The translations under genes were made by a program, and so were the position numbers. Shown here piece by piece: positions 43,795 to 52,328 of a DNA stretch of 64,000 bases; position 1 is the first letter of the stretch; the number at the start of each line of letters is the position of its first letter. This DNA is from Sulfurimonas sp. GTDB lineage: Bacteria; Campylobacterota; Campylobacteria; Campylobacterales; Sulfurimonadaceae. The stretch is taken from the NCBI RefSeq assembly GCF_028714655.1, contig NZ_JAQTLY010000002.1, positions 186,001 through 250,000 of the forward strand, read 5' to 3'. The notes beneath the pieces are model-generated. The model saw only the letters and a list, made by a program, of their open reading frames with translations. It had not been told where the DNA came from and searched no databases.

Positions 43795-44646
43795 ATGGGC
43801 AAAAAGCATAAATGTAAAAAGACAGAGTGTCCGCCGAGTGAAAAGTGGGCGGTTCCGACGGCCGACTTTTTCAGCTTGCTTCTTGCACTCTTTATTGCAC
43901 TTTACGCTATTGCATCCACAAATAAAGAAAAAATGAAAGCGGTAAAAGAGGAATTTGTAAAAATTTATGATTTTGCCCCTGTTCCGGAAACTATGACTCC
44001 CGTTGTAGATATGGTTACGGAGAGCAAACCGACGCCTGAGTCAACGGCAAATCCTGCGGGAGCGGTTCCGGTTCAAGACGGAGGTTCGCTTTTAGTTGAT
44101 TCACCGCCGAGTGAAACAACTGCCAAAACAGTATCCGAAGTTGTTGAAAAAATTCAAAAAGAGTTAAAGAGTGCCTCATTAAATAACGGTCCGCTAGAAC
44201 AAACTATTGACGGTGTATTACTTAAGCTACCTGCTTTTGTTCCTTTTCATGGAGCAAGCGCAAATATAAACAATCAAGAAATAGAGCTTTTTATCAGACG
44301 CATTGCCGATATTATCAATATGCTTCCATCAAATGTCGATATCTCTATAAGAGGTTATACGGATAATCAGCCTTTACCGAAAGGTTCGATATTTAAAGAC
44401 AATATGGAACTCTCTTATTATAGAGCTGATGCGGTGATGCGAGAGTTGGTTAAAGACGGCGTTTCTCCGGAGAGACTTTCAATTGCCGGTTTTGGTGCCG
44501 CAAAACCTCTTGTTCAAAACGATACGGAAGAGAACCGCGCTAAAAATAGAAGAGTAGAATTTTTTATGTTTATATCCAGCAATACTCCTTTGGATAAAGC
44601 AAAGCAAAAAAATATACTTGATGCTCTTAATGAGTTGAAAAAATAA
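43795..44646 (+). CDS. motB: Flagellar motor stator protein MotB
   Basis: MotB anchors the stator to peptidoglycan and carries the ion-binding Asp. A basic N-terminus (MGKKHKCKK) is followed by WAVPTADFFSLLLALFIALYA, with the key Asp in TADFF at the start of the single membrane helix. A Pro/Thr/Ser-rich plug and linker and a C-terminal OmpA-type domain follow (ISIRGYTDNQPL, YYRADAVMREL, IAGFGAAKPLVQNDT, NRRVEFFM). The domain should bind peptidoglycan. The residues do not reveal proton versus sodium use. Confidence 0.96.
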   Translation: MGKKHKCKKTECPPSEKWAVPTADFFSLLLALFIALYAIASTNKEKMKAVKEEFVKIYDFAPVPETMTPVVDMVTESKPTPESTANPAGAVPVQDGGSLLVDSPPSETTAKTVSEVVEKIQKELKSASLNNGPLEQTIDGVLLKLPAFVPFHGASANINNQEIELFIRRIADIINMLPSNVDISIRGYTDNQPLPKGSIFKDNMELSYYRADAVMRELVKDGVSPERLSIAGFGAAKPLVQNDTEENRAKNRRVEFFMFISSNTPLDKAKQKNILDALNELKK

Positions 44647-44694
44647 AATCTGATTTTGCTTGTCCCTATACTAAGCAACCATTTGATATCATTT

Positions 44695-44700
44695 TACAAT
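44695..44700 (+). promoter_or_regulatory. -10 box for ychF
   Basis: TTTTACAATTTATATAAAT lies just upstream of AAAAAGG and the ATG at 44724. It has a TACAAT -10 like that of motA. Confidence 0.4.
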
Positions 44701-44723
44701 TTATATAAATAAAAAGGTCAATT

Positions 44724-45824
44724 ATGGGTTTAAGCATCGGTCTTGTAGGACTTCCAAATGTAGGTAAATCAACAACTTTCAACGCACTCACAAAAGCACA
44801 AAATGCAGAAGCGGCAAACTACCCGTTTTGTACGATCGAGCCAAACAAAGCAGTAGTTCCTGTTCCGGATATAAGATTGCAAGAACTTGCTAAGATAGTA
44901 AATCCTGAGCGAATTCAGTACTCAACACTTGATTTTGTGGATATAGCAGGTCTAGTTAAAGGTGCAAGCAAAGGTGAGGGTTTAGGAAACAAATTTTTAT
45001 CAAACATTCGTGAGACCGAAGTTATTTTACATATAGTTAGATGTTTTGAAGATGATAATATCGTACATACGGAAACAAGCATAGATCCGCTTAGAGATGT
45101 TGAAATCATCGAGGGTGAACTTATTTTAGCCGATATCGAAGTTTTGCAAAACAGAGCCGACAGACTGAAAAAACAGGCAAAAACCGATAAAACCGCAGCT
45201 GCGGTTTTAGCTTTGGCAGAAGAACTTTTGGAGTTTTTGGCTGATGGTAATTTGGCTAGAAACTTTCCTAAAGCAGACAGCGATGAGTACAAGCAGCTTA
45301 ACCATGAAGTAAGACTTTTAACGGGCAAAGAGATTATGTACGGTGCCAATGTAGATGAAGACGGTCTGCTTGAAGATAGCGAATTTGTTATAAAACTCAA
45401 AGAACACGCTGCTAAAAACAACTGCGAACTCATAAAACTTTGTGCAAAAATCGAAGAGGAGTTGATAGGTCTTGAAGACGAAGAGGCTGCCGAATTTTTA
45501 AGTTCTCTCGGAGTACAAGAGTCGGGACTAAATCAGATTATCCAAAAAGGGTTTGACAAACTAGGACTTATGAGCTACTTTACGGCAGGCGTAAAAGAGG
45601 TTCGCGCATGGACTATTCGCAAAAATACGACGGCACCAAAAGCTGCAGCGGTAATTCACAACGACTTTGAAAAAGGCTTTATCCGTGCAGAAGTTATCGC
45701 TTATAACGATTATATTGCATGCGGCGGTGAAAACAAAGCAAAAGAAGCAGGTAAAATGAGACTTGAGGGTAAAGAGTATATTGTTGCAGATGGTGATATA
45801 ATGCACTTTAGGTTTAATGTTTAA
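44724..45824 (+). CDS. ychF: Redox-regulated ATPase YchF (Obg-like)
   Basis: TRAFAC-class P-loop protein of the Obg family that binds ATP and associates with ribosomes. G1 is GLPNVGKSTTFNAL, G3 is VDIAGLVKGASKGEGLGNKFL, an internal coiled-coil arm covers about 125-200, and the C-terminal TGS domain includes GVKEVRAWTIRKNTTAPKAAAVIHNDFEKGFIRAEVI. Length 366 matches. It is monocistronic, with a palindromic element right after the stop. Confidence 0.96.
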   Translation: MGLSIGLVGLPNVGKSTTFNALTKAQNAEAANYPFCTIEPNKAVVPVPDIRLQELAKIVNPERIQYSTLDFVDIAGLVKGASKGEGLGNKFLSNIRETEVILHIVRCFEDDNIVHTETSIDPLRDVEIIEGELILADIEVLQNRADRLKKQAKTDKTAAAVLALAEELLEFLADGNLARNFPKADSDEYKQLNHEVRLLTGKEIMYGANVDEDGLLEDSEFVIKLKEHAAKNNCELIKLCAKIEEELIGLEDEEAAEFLSSLGVQESGLNQIIQKGFDKLGLMSYFTAGVKEVRAWTIRKNTTAPKAAAVIHNDFEKGFIRAEVIAYNDYIACGGENKAKEAGKMRLEGKEYIVADGDIMHFRFNV

Positions 45825-45831
45825 ATAACAG

Positions 45832-45873
45832 ATAGAATGGGCATTGCTCATTTTAGCGTGTAATATCAGATAA
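45832..45873 (+). repeat. Three-hairpin element, third hairpin and tail only (copy 3)
   Basis: TAGAATGGGC/GCTCATTTTA forms the hairpin and the tail reads GCGTGTAATATCAGATA, closely matching the end of the element at 53496-53537. Placed 8 bases after ychF, it could act as its terminator. Confidence 0.6.
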
Positions 45874-45885
45874 AAAGGATTTAAA

Positions 45886-46485
45886 ATGGATTTAAAATAC
45901 GCCGGTCCAAAGCCTATCATATCGCACACGGGCATAGAGTTTGATAACAATAAAGAAGATAAGTATGTTTACATAAATATTGCTACCCAAATTTTAAAAT
46001 CTATAAATCACGAGTATGTTAATAATAAGGTTTATAGTTATGATATAAAAGCTTCCAGATTTTCAGGCGATGATTTGCTTTTTGAGTTAAAAAATATCTG
46101 TCCAAACATTACTGAAGCCATGAAACTTCAAAATCATAATGTCGAAGATGAGATAAATCATAACATTAAAAGAGTACATGAAAGTATGGTTCTTAGCGAA
46201 GCCAATAAGATTGCTTTAGAAAACAACATAAAACTTATGCATGACTATATGATTCAAAGATCTATAAACAAAAAAGTTTACTATTGTGTAATAGACAGGC
46301 TTTCGGATATAGTACATGAAACAAAAATCAGCTATATTATAGTTCCGATGTTTCAAACTTTTCTTCATACTCTCCATTCACTACAGGGAAGCCTTAGAAA
46401 AAGAAAACAACCGATTGATAGCGATATAGAGATATATAAAGAAAATGATAAACTGTTTATAAAATTAAAAATTAAACATCTTTAA
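45886..46485 (+). CDS. Hypothetical protein, probably Campylobacterota-specific
   Basis: Not recognised. The 199-residue soluble protein begins MDLKYAGPKPIISHTGIEFDNNKEDKY. It is predicted mostly helical, with a central stretch (about 85-130) of heptad-like spacing and a C-terminal basic SLRKRKQ segment. There is no signal peptide or membrane segment. An AAAAGGA ribosome site and codon use like its neighbours support a real gene. It converges with the PAS-GGDEF gene 5 bases away. Confidence 0.7.
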   Translation: MDLKYAGPKPIISHTGIEFDNNKEDKYVYINIATQILKSINHEYVNNKVYSYDIKASRFSGDDLLFELKNICPNITEAMKLQNHNVEDEINHNIKRVHESMVLSEANKIALENNIKLMHDYMIQRSINKKVYYCVIDRLSDIVHETKISYIIVPMFQTFLHTLHSLQGSLRKRKQPIDSDIEIYKENDKLFIKLKIKHL

Positions 46486-46490
46486 AAACT

Positions 46491-47774
46491 CTATTTTACG
46501 GCTACTCTGTTGCGACCGCCATTTTTTGCTTCATAAAGGGCGTCGTCTACTCTTTTAAAAGTTTCTTTGGTGTCTTCTCCGATAATGTACTTTGTAAGAC
46601 CAAAAGAGGCGGTGACGCTGATATTATTATTTATTTTATTTTTTTGTACGCTCTCTCTTGCTTTTTCCATAATCATTTTTGCTTCATCCAAAGTTACATT
46701 TTTAAGCATTATTACAAACTCTTCGCCACCCCATCTAGCTACTAAATCATCTTCTCTTAATGAGTTTTTCAGACTGTTTGCAACAGATACTAGAGCCTCG
46801 TCTCCTACTTGATGACCGTATTTATCGTTAATAGATTTAAAGTAATCAACATCGACAATTGCTAAAATAAAATCAGTATCCGCTTTTCTTTGATGCTTTA
46901 CGATAAAATTTATAACTTCATCAAAACGGGCGCGATTATAAAGTTTAGTAAGCGGATCTGTAATATATAGTTGGGCGAGAAGTTTCTCATTTGTTATATC
47001 ATGATAAACGGCGCTAAACTCGGATAGTTCACCGTTTTCATCCATGATAGGTGTCACCCTTGTTTGAACCCATTTTTCCACTCCGCCAGAAGTTTTATTT
47101 TTTAACTCACCGCTCCAAGATTTTTTGTTTTTTACACTCCACCACAGCTCTTTATATGTAGCTTCGGGAATATCCGGCGACTTAAATATTGATATATTTT
47201 TTCCTAAAAGAAAATCTTTTTCAAATTCGAAAAACTGGCAAAAAAGCGTGCTTACATCGATTATTATACCGTCGAACGATGTTTTTATCATCATAATATT
47301 TTTATCGATTATCTCTTTTTCTGCTTCTAATTTGTCATTAAGCCTGCTTACTTTTACTATCTCTTTTTTAATCAAAAGTTTTGCTTCAAAGAGTTCGCTT
47401 ATATCGTATATTGAGACCATTACTTTGTTCTCATGAAGTATATACGGAGAAATTGTAACTTGCTGCTGCATAAGTTTTAGCGATGAAGTAGTAACTTTAT
47501 TTCTGTTCATTGATATAAATTTAGTACTGCTGTTTGTATCATAAAAAGTAGGTGTGCCGATTACCAATGCGGTTCTTATCTTTCTGTAGAGAACTTTATA
47601 GTTTATTTCCGGATAAAATTCCTTCAAACTTTTGCCGATTATTTCCTCTTTTTGTATTTGAGTGTTTATAGCAAGCCATCTGTTCCAGTAACTAATTATA
47701 AACTTGTCGTCAATTATCATATGACCGTTTTCAAGCGAATCTAGCAATATATCAGGATATTTTATAGCTATCAT
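46491..47774 (-). CDS. PAS-PAS-GGDEF diguanylate cyclase
   Basis: A soluble 427-residue sensor: PAS 1 (about 5-130, including MIIDDKFIISYWNRWLA), PAS 2 with PAC motif (about 155-265, KSWSGELKNKTSGG, FSAVYHDITNEK), then GGDEF (270-427). The signature ARWGGEEF is intact, and REDD five residues before it is the RxxD product-inhibition site. LTKLYNRARFDEVI is also present, so it should make c-di-GMP and be feedback-inhibited. It overlaps the cheC-like gene by 4 bases, in a three-gene operon with a CheY-like protein. Confidence 0.93.
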   Translation of the reverse strand: MIAIKYPDILLDSLENGHMIIDDKFIISYWNRWLAINTQIQKEEIIGKSLKEFYPEINYKVLYRKIRTALVIGTPTFYDTNSSTKFISMNRNKVTTSSLKLMQQQVTISPYILHENKVMVSIYDISELFEAKLLIKKEIVKVSRLNDKLEAEKEIIDKNIMMIKTSFDGIIIDVSTLFCQFFEFEKDFLLGKNISIFKSPDIPEATYKELWWSVKNKKSWSGELKNKTSGGVEKWVQTRVTPIMDENGELSEFSAVYHDITNEKLLAQLYITDPLTKLYNRARFDEVINFIVKHQRKADTDFILAIVDVDYFKSINDKYGHQVGDEALVSVANSLKNSLREDDLVARWGGEEFVIMLKNVTLDEAKMIMEKARESVQKNKINNNISVTASFGLTKYIIGEDTKETFKRVDDALYEAKNGGRNRVAVK

Positions 47775-48385
47775 CCGTAAATCTCTTCTATTCTTCTGTC
47801 TATCAATATTTTTAGGCTTTCTATTGCTTCATCTTTTGTGAGTATATAAATATTGCCGTTGATTTTTTGATCTTTAAAGTCTAAAATCGTACTGATTATT
47901 ATAATTTTAGAGTAGTCGGAAACATCTTCACTGTTTACGATAGAATTTGCATCTATAAACTGTGACGACGGTACGAAAAATTGTACCTGAGTGTTTAGTT
48001 CCTGTGTCAATCTGCTGACAATAGTAGATGTCAATATATTTGTAAGTTCTATTACCGCATCGTTTATATCATCCCTTGAGGGAGTTGTTACATTATATAG
48101 GTGTCTGCCCAAGTTTTTTGCAGAATCTTCGCTTATAATAAACATACACTCTCCTCCGAATTTACCGGTAAAAAGCTGTTTTGTAGCGTAGTACATTGAT
48201 TTTAGATCTATAGTCAATTCAATTTTTTGAGCCAACTCGTTAGAGTTGCATATCTCGATTTTTGGGATATGCATCGTTCCGAACGCATCCAAAAGATTTG
48301 CCAAACTTGCAGTAGCTGCACCCATAGATATGTTTATAAACTCTCTTAGTGCATCAATTTGATCTTCATTAAATTCTAAATTCAA
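47771..48385 (-). CDS. CheC/CheX-like phosphatase domain protein
   Basis: A 204-residue protein with two copies of the CheC active-site pattern, each a Glu and an Asn one helical turn apart: LREFINISMGAATASLANLL (about 13-32) and DAVIELTNILTSTIVSRL (about 108-125). Both E/N pairs are kept, so CheY-P phosphatase activity is plausible. The likely partner is the CheY-like protein encoded 11 bases upstream. Which pathway it damps (chemotaxis or the c-di-GMP module itself) is unknown. Confidence 0.82.
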   Translation of the reverse strand: MNLEFNEDQIDALREFINISMGAATASLANLLDAFGTMHIPKIEICNSNELAQKIELTIDLKSMYYATKQLFTGKFGGECMFIISEDSAKNLGRHLYNVTTPSRDDINDAVIELTNILTSTIVSRLTQELNTQVQFFVPSSQFIDANSIVNSEDVSDYSKIIIISTILDFKDQKINGNIYILTKDEAIESLKILIDRRIEEIYG

Positions 48386-48396
48386 TATTTTGCCTT

Positions 48397-48759
48397 TTAT
48401 AACGATAAATCTTGCTCAAAAATTTGTAACATCTTTTCATCATTAATAGGTTTTGGATAGAGATTTTTTGCTCCGGATGCTAAAACTCTTAGTTTTGCTT
48501 CACTTTGAATATCTGCACTCACAATTATTACTTGAGCATTTTTATCTATTTCTATTATCTGTTTTAGTGCTTCATATCCGTCCATGACAGGCATCGTTAA
48601 ATCCAAAAAAACGGCATCGGGACGCTCTTGTTTAAAAATCTCTACAGCTTCAAGACCGTTTATTGCCTGAAGCACCTCTGCATCAGGTTTAATTGTTTCA
48701 AGGCTTTTTATAACGGTCATGCGACCGATTTTTGAGTCATCAACTACCAAAATTTTCAA
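48397..48759 (-). CDS. CheY-like single-domain response regulator
   Basis: Receiver domain only, 120 residues. The acidic pair is in KILVVDDSKIGR, the phosphoacceptor D53 in AVFLDLTMPVMDG, the switch Ser in VIIVSADIQSEA and the conserved Lys in LYPKPINDEK. There is no output domain. With the CheC-like and PAS-GGDEF genes downstream it probably forms a phospho-relay that feeds c-di-GMP synthesis. The cognate kinase is not in the window. Confidence 0.92.
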   Translation of the reverse strand: MKILVVDDSKIGRMTVIKSLETIKPDAEVLQAINGLEAVEIFKQERPDAVFLDLTMPVMDGYEALKQIIEIDKNAQVIIVSADIQSEAKLRVLASGAKNLYPKPINDEKMLQIFEQDLSL

Positions 48760-48814
48760 CTCGCACCCCTTTTATCTTATAAGAAATTATAATATATTAT
48801 TTATAAAGCCGTCT

Positions 48815-51475
48815 TTAATATATATTTTTTTTGTAAAACTCATGACTGACAAAAAGTACAATCGGAAAAGGCAATAATATCCAAAGATCGCTTAGCGGTA
48901 TATCAGCCGTATGAAAAATTTTCTGAACAGGTTCATACTTAAGCAACATCCAAATCCAAAAAAATTCCAATGCAGTTGCGCCTATAAGCAGTTGATTGCT
49001 GTTCCATCCGATGTTCCATGCGGAAAACTCCCAACTGCGCATAGTCCAAGCGTTTACCATCTGACAGCTAACGGCACCCAAGAGCGTCATAGTCATAGCC
49101 TGAGAGTGTAAAAGAGGGTCTAAATTCACTGTGCCGTATTCCCACCCGTGAAGCGATAAAAAACTTATAAAAGCCGTCATTGCAGCAGTCGCTTCAATAA
49201 GACCTATAAAAAAGTAGCCGCGTTTAAATACTTCCCAGTCTAATATCTTCTCATTTATCCCGACTGGGGGTCGCTTCATAATATTTTTTTCAGGCTTTTC
49301 GCTTCCAAGCGCCAATCCAGGCAACATATCGGAGCCTAAGTCGATGGAAAGTATCTGAATAACAGAAAGAGGCAGCGGGATTTTCAAGAAAAAATGAAGT
49401 ATATAGGGTACTATTTCCGGTACATTTGAAGAGAGAATATATGTAACAAATTTTTTAATATTAAAATAGACCGCTCTACCCTCTTCAATGGCAGAAACAA
49501 TCGATTTAAAATTATCATCTAGCAAAATCATATCGGCAGCTTCCTTTGCTACATCCGTACCTGTTCCCATGGCAATTCCGATATTGGCACGCTTGAGTGC
49601 AGGAGCATCGTTTGCGCCGTCGCCGGTCATAGCTACAATCTCGCCGCAATTTTGAAGGGCAACGGCAATTTTTAATTTTTGACTGCTTGCCATTCGAGCA
49701 AAAAGTATCGTCTCGTTTTTAAGACGAATACTAAGTTTTTCATCGCTTAAAAGCTCAACTTCCTCTCCTGTTAAAACTCCGTCATAATCCAAGCCGATTT
49801 TTTTAGCTACAGCTTGTGCCGTTTTATGATTGTCCCCCGTAATCATCATAGTACGGATACCTGCCGTCTTGCACTGCTCTATTGCCTCTTTAACCTCTTC
49901 TCTTGGCAGATCCATAATAGCCACTAAACCTAATAGCGTTAATTCCTCTTCTTTCGCGCTTAAATTTTTTGCTATCGCCAAAACGCGGTAAGCTTCATTT
50001 TCAAAAGCTTCGGCACTGCTTTGCATTCGTTTTTTTGCCTCTTCGTCAAAAGGCAGTATAGCTCCTTTGCCGTCTATATAAGTAGAGGATTTATCAAATA
50101 TTATCTCTGCTGCTCCCTTGGCATAGAGTATCTTTATATCATTTTTTTCATAGATTAAAGACATCATCTTTCTATTGTCGGTAAATGGAATCTCATCTAT
50201 TTTTTTGTAAGCGCCTATATCTATACGGCGTTTGTTTGATGCATCGACAATAGCTAACTCCGTAGGATCTTTAAAAAGTTTTTCCTCTTTGATAGCTGTA
50301 CGGCAACTCAGCGCTCCTGCAAGAAGAAGTTCATCAAGACGGATGTCAGTTGTATCGTTGCTTTTATCGAAACTAAACTTCCACTCACTGCCATACTCTT
50401 CTTTGTTTAAGGTTATATTTTCTCCGCCTGCCAATACTATCTCTTTTAGTGACATCTCGTTGCGTGTAAGCGTTCCCGTCTTATCCGTGCATATAACCGT
50501 CACGCTTCCCAAAGTTTGTACCGAATCAAGATTTTTGATAAGTGCGTTTCGTTTTGCCATACGCTGACCGGCGAGCGACAAAGAGAGTGTTATGGTCGGC
50601 AGAAGTCCTTCGGGAACATTCGCTACTATCAAAGAGAGAGCAAAAATGGCAGCAGTCAAAAGAGTTTGACCAAAAAATATACCAAGCATAAAAAATATAA
50701 CACCCATTGCCAAAGCAATTACGGTAAAAATACGAACGATACGAATCACCTCTTTTTGTATCGGGGTAAGAGTTTTTACTATATTTTTTGTTAAAGTTGC
50801 GATTTTTCCGAACTCTGTCGCATAAGCAGCGGCGATTACTACGGCTACACCGCTTCCAAAGACAACGGAAGTTCCTGCATAAACCATATTTTTAGCATCC
50901 AGTGTTCTGGTTATACTGTTTTTACACTCCAACTCGCGCCGAGACGGCATTGACTCTCCGTTTAAGGCCGATGTGTTTATATAAAGAGCGTTGTTTTGGA
51001 TTAAAACTGCATCGGCAGCAATCTTTTCTCCCTCTTCAAGGATTACTATGTCGCCGATAACCAACTCTTTTGCATCGATTATTTCTACACGGGAGTCACG
51101 CATAACCTTAACTTTTGTAGGCATTAACCTCAAAAGCGCTTCCATGGCTTTGTCGGCTTTGTACTCCTGCCAAAAAGAAAAAGTCGCATTTATAAAAACA
51201 GCGACAAGAATCGCATATGCCAAGATGTCATTACCCGTATTCGGCGCATATATATCAGCTATAAAGGCCAAAAATGCTGCTGTTTCAAGCAATATTGCAA
51301 AAAAATGTATATACTGTTTTATATACTCTTTTAAGTAGTTTTTCTTGTTTGCATCTTGAACTTCGTTTAAACCGAACTTTGCAAGTCGTGCATTGGCTTC
51401 TTTAGTGCTTAATCCATTTTCGCAAGTATTGAACTTTTCAAAAAGTTGTGATTTGTTTAGCTTAAATATATGCAT
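48815..51475 (-). CDS. P-type cation ATPase, Na,K-ATPase-like (P2C type)
   Basis: The 886-residue protein has the P2-type architecture: N-terminal cation-ATPase domain, TGES-like LNGES in the actuator, phosphorylated D331 in DKTGTLT, FARMASSQK, and MTGDGANDAP (616-625), with about 10 membrane helices. The ion-site helices read VANVPEGLL (E289), SNVPEIVPY (E687) and IDLGSDM (D712, D716). These are the signatures of the Na,K/H,K-ATPase branch rather than the Ca-pump branch (VAAIPEGL). Bacterial members lack a beta subunit, and none is visible here. The ion is inferred to be monovalent (Na+, K+ or H+). Confidence 0.9.
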   Translation of the reverse strand: MHIFKLNKSQLFEKFNTCENGLSTKEANARLAKFGLNEVQDANKKNYLKEYIKQYIHFFAILLETAAFLAFIADIYAPNTGNDILAYAILVAVFINATFSFWQEYKADKAMEALLRLMPTKVKVMRDSRVEIIDAKELVIGDIVILEEGEKIAADAVLIQNNALYINTSALNGESMPSRRELECKNSITRTLDAKNMVYAGTSVVFGSGVAVVIAAAYATEFGKIATLTKNIVKTLTPIQKEVIRIVRIFTVIALAMGVIFFMLGIFFGQTLLTAAIFALSLIVANVPEGLLPTITLSLSLAGQRMAKRNALIKNLDSVQTLGSVTVICTDKTGTLTRNEMSLKEIVLAGGENITLNKEEYGSEWKFSFDKSNDTTDIRLDELLLAGALSCRTAIKEEKLFKDPTELAIVDASNKRRIDIGAYKKIDEIPFTDNRKMMSLIYEKNDIKILYAKGAAEIIFDKSSTYIDGKGAILPFDEEAKKRMQSSAEAFENEAYRVLAIAKNLSAKEEELTLLGLVAIMDLPREEVKEAIEQCKTAGIRTMMITGDNHKTAQAVAKKIGLDYDGVLTGEEVELLSDEKLSIRLKNETILFARMASSQKLKIAVALQNCGEIVAMTGDGANDAPALKRANIGIAMGTGTDVAKEAADMILLDDNFKSIVSAIEEGRAVYFNIKKFVTYILSSNVPEIVPYILHFFLKIPLPLSVIQILSIDLGSDMLPGLALGSEKPEKNIMKRPPVGINEKILDWEVFKRGYFFIGLIEATAAMTAFISFLSLHGWEYGTVNLDPLLHSQAMTMTLLGAVSCQMVNAWTMRSWEFSAWNIGWNSNQLLIGATALEFFWIWMLLKYEPVQKIFHTADIPLSDLWILLPFPIVLFVSHEFYKKNIY

Positions 51476-51509
51476 TACTCATCTCTCTTTATAAAGAAAT
51501 CGTAAAAAT

Positions 51510-52328
51510 TTAACTGATTTTTGCTATCGTTTGTCCGTATTTAACATTTTCACCTGACTTTATGCATAACTCAAGCATATCTTTTTGAGCTAGTATGACG
51601 ATGGTTGAACCCATCTCAAAACAACCGAAATCATCGCCTTTGTTAAGATATAGATTGTCATAGCTATAAGCACTGCTTTGGAGTGCATCGGCATTCGTCT
51701 TTATTTTCGGTTCAAATACAACTTGCATTACGCCGACATTTAAAGCACTTACAAGCACCATATAAAATTTCTGTTTAGATTCAGTTTCGCATAACAAAAC
51801 AACTCTCTCATTTTCGATAAAAAGATTTAATCTTTTTTTGAGCGACGGTATATTTACGGGATAAAATCTACCGGGGATATGAACAGCCTTTAACACTTTT
51901 AAGTTTGTAGGTATATGGTAGCGGTGATAATCTTTTGGAGAGAGATAAAAGTTTATAAATGTACCGCTATTTACTATCTCTTTTTCCTCTTTTGTAAAAT
52001 TCTCACCCAGCAAATCGTAACTTCTATATCTCATCCCTTTGATTTGAAGCGCAACTTCGTTGTTTAAAGCTCCACATTCGGAAATCAAAGAGTCACACGG
52101 CGATATAAAATCATTTGCGTCAAGCGAATAAGCTCTATCCTCTCTTAGCTTTCTGGTAAAAAGCGCATTTAAACTGTGGTATGTAGCAGGAGCATGAAAT
52201 TCCTGCATATCCAAACCCATAATATTTACATAAGAGTTGTTTATAAAATCTTGAATCGGTTTGGGAAACTCTTTATTTGCAAATTTTCCAAAAATTTGTG
52301 AAATCGCCGAAGTTATATGTCTACTCAT
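51510..52328 (-). CDS. psd: Phosphatidylserine decarboxylase proenzyme
   Basis: Makes phosphatidylethanolamine in the inner membrane. The self-cleavage site is MGST near the C-terminus (GDDFGCFEMGSTIVIL), giving the pyruvoyl group from Ser; most enzymes have LGST, and Met is an accepted variant. FTRKLRED, SPCDSLIS and the DYHRYHIP block are present. Length 272 fits the short type. Its start overlaps the truD stop by 8 bases. Confidence 0.94.
   Translation of the reverse strand: MSRHITSAISQIFGKFANKEFPKPIQDFINNSYVNIMGLDMQEFHAPATYHSLNALFTRKLREDRAYSLDANDFISPCDSLISECGALNNEVALQIKGMRYRSYDLLGENFTKEEKEIVNSGTFINFYLSPKDYHRYHIPTNLKVLKAVHIPGRFYPVNIPSLKKRLNLFIENERVVLLCETESKQKFYMVLVSALNVGVMQVVFEPKIKTNADALQSSAYSYDNLYLNKGDDFGCFEMGSTIVILAQKDMLELCIKSGENVKYGQTIAKIS

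Noticed and set aside
44915-45433. 172-residue minus-strand frame over ychF
   Set aside because: Serine-rich antisense shadow of ychF.
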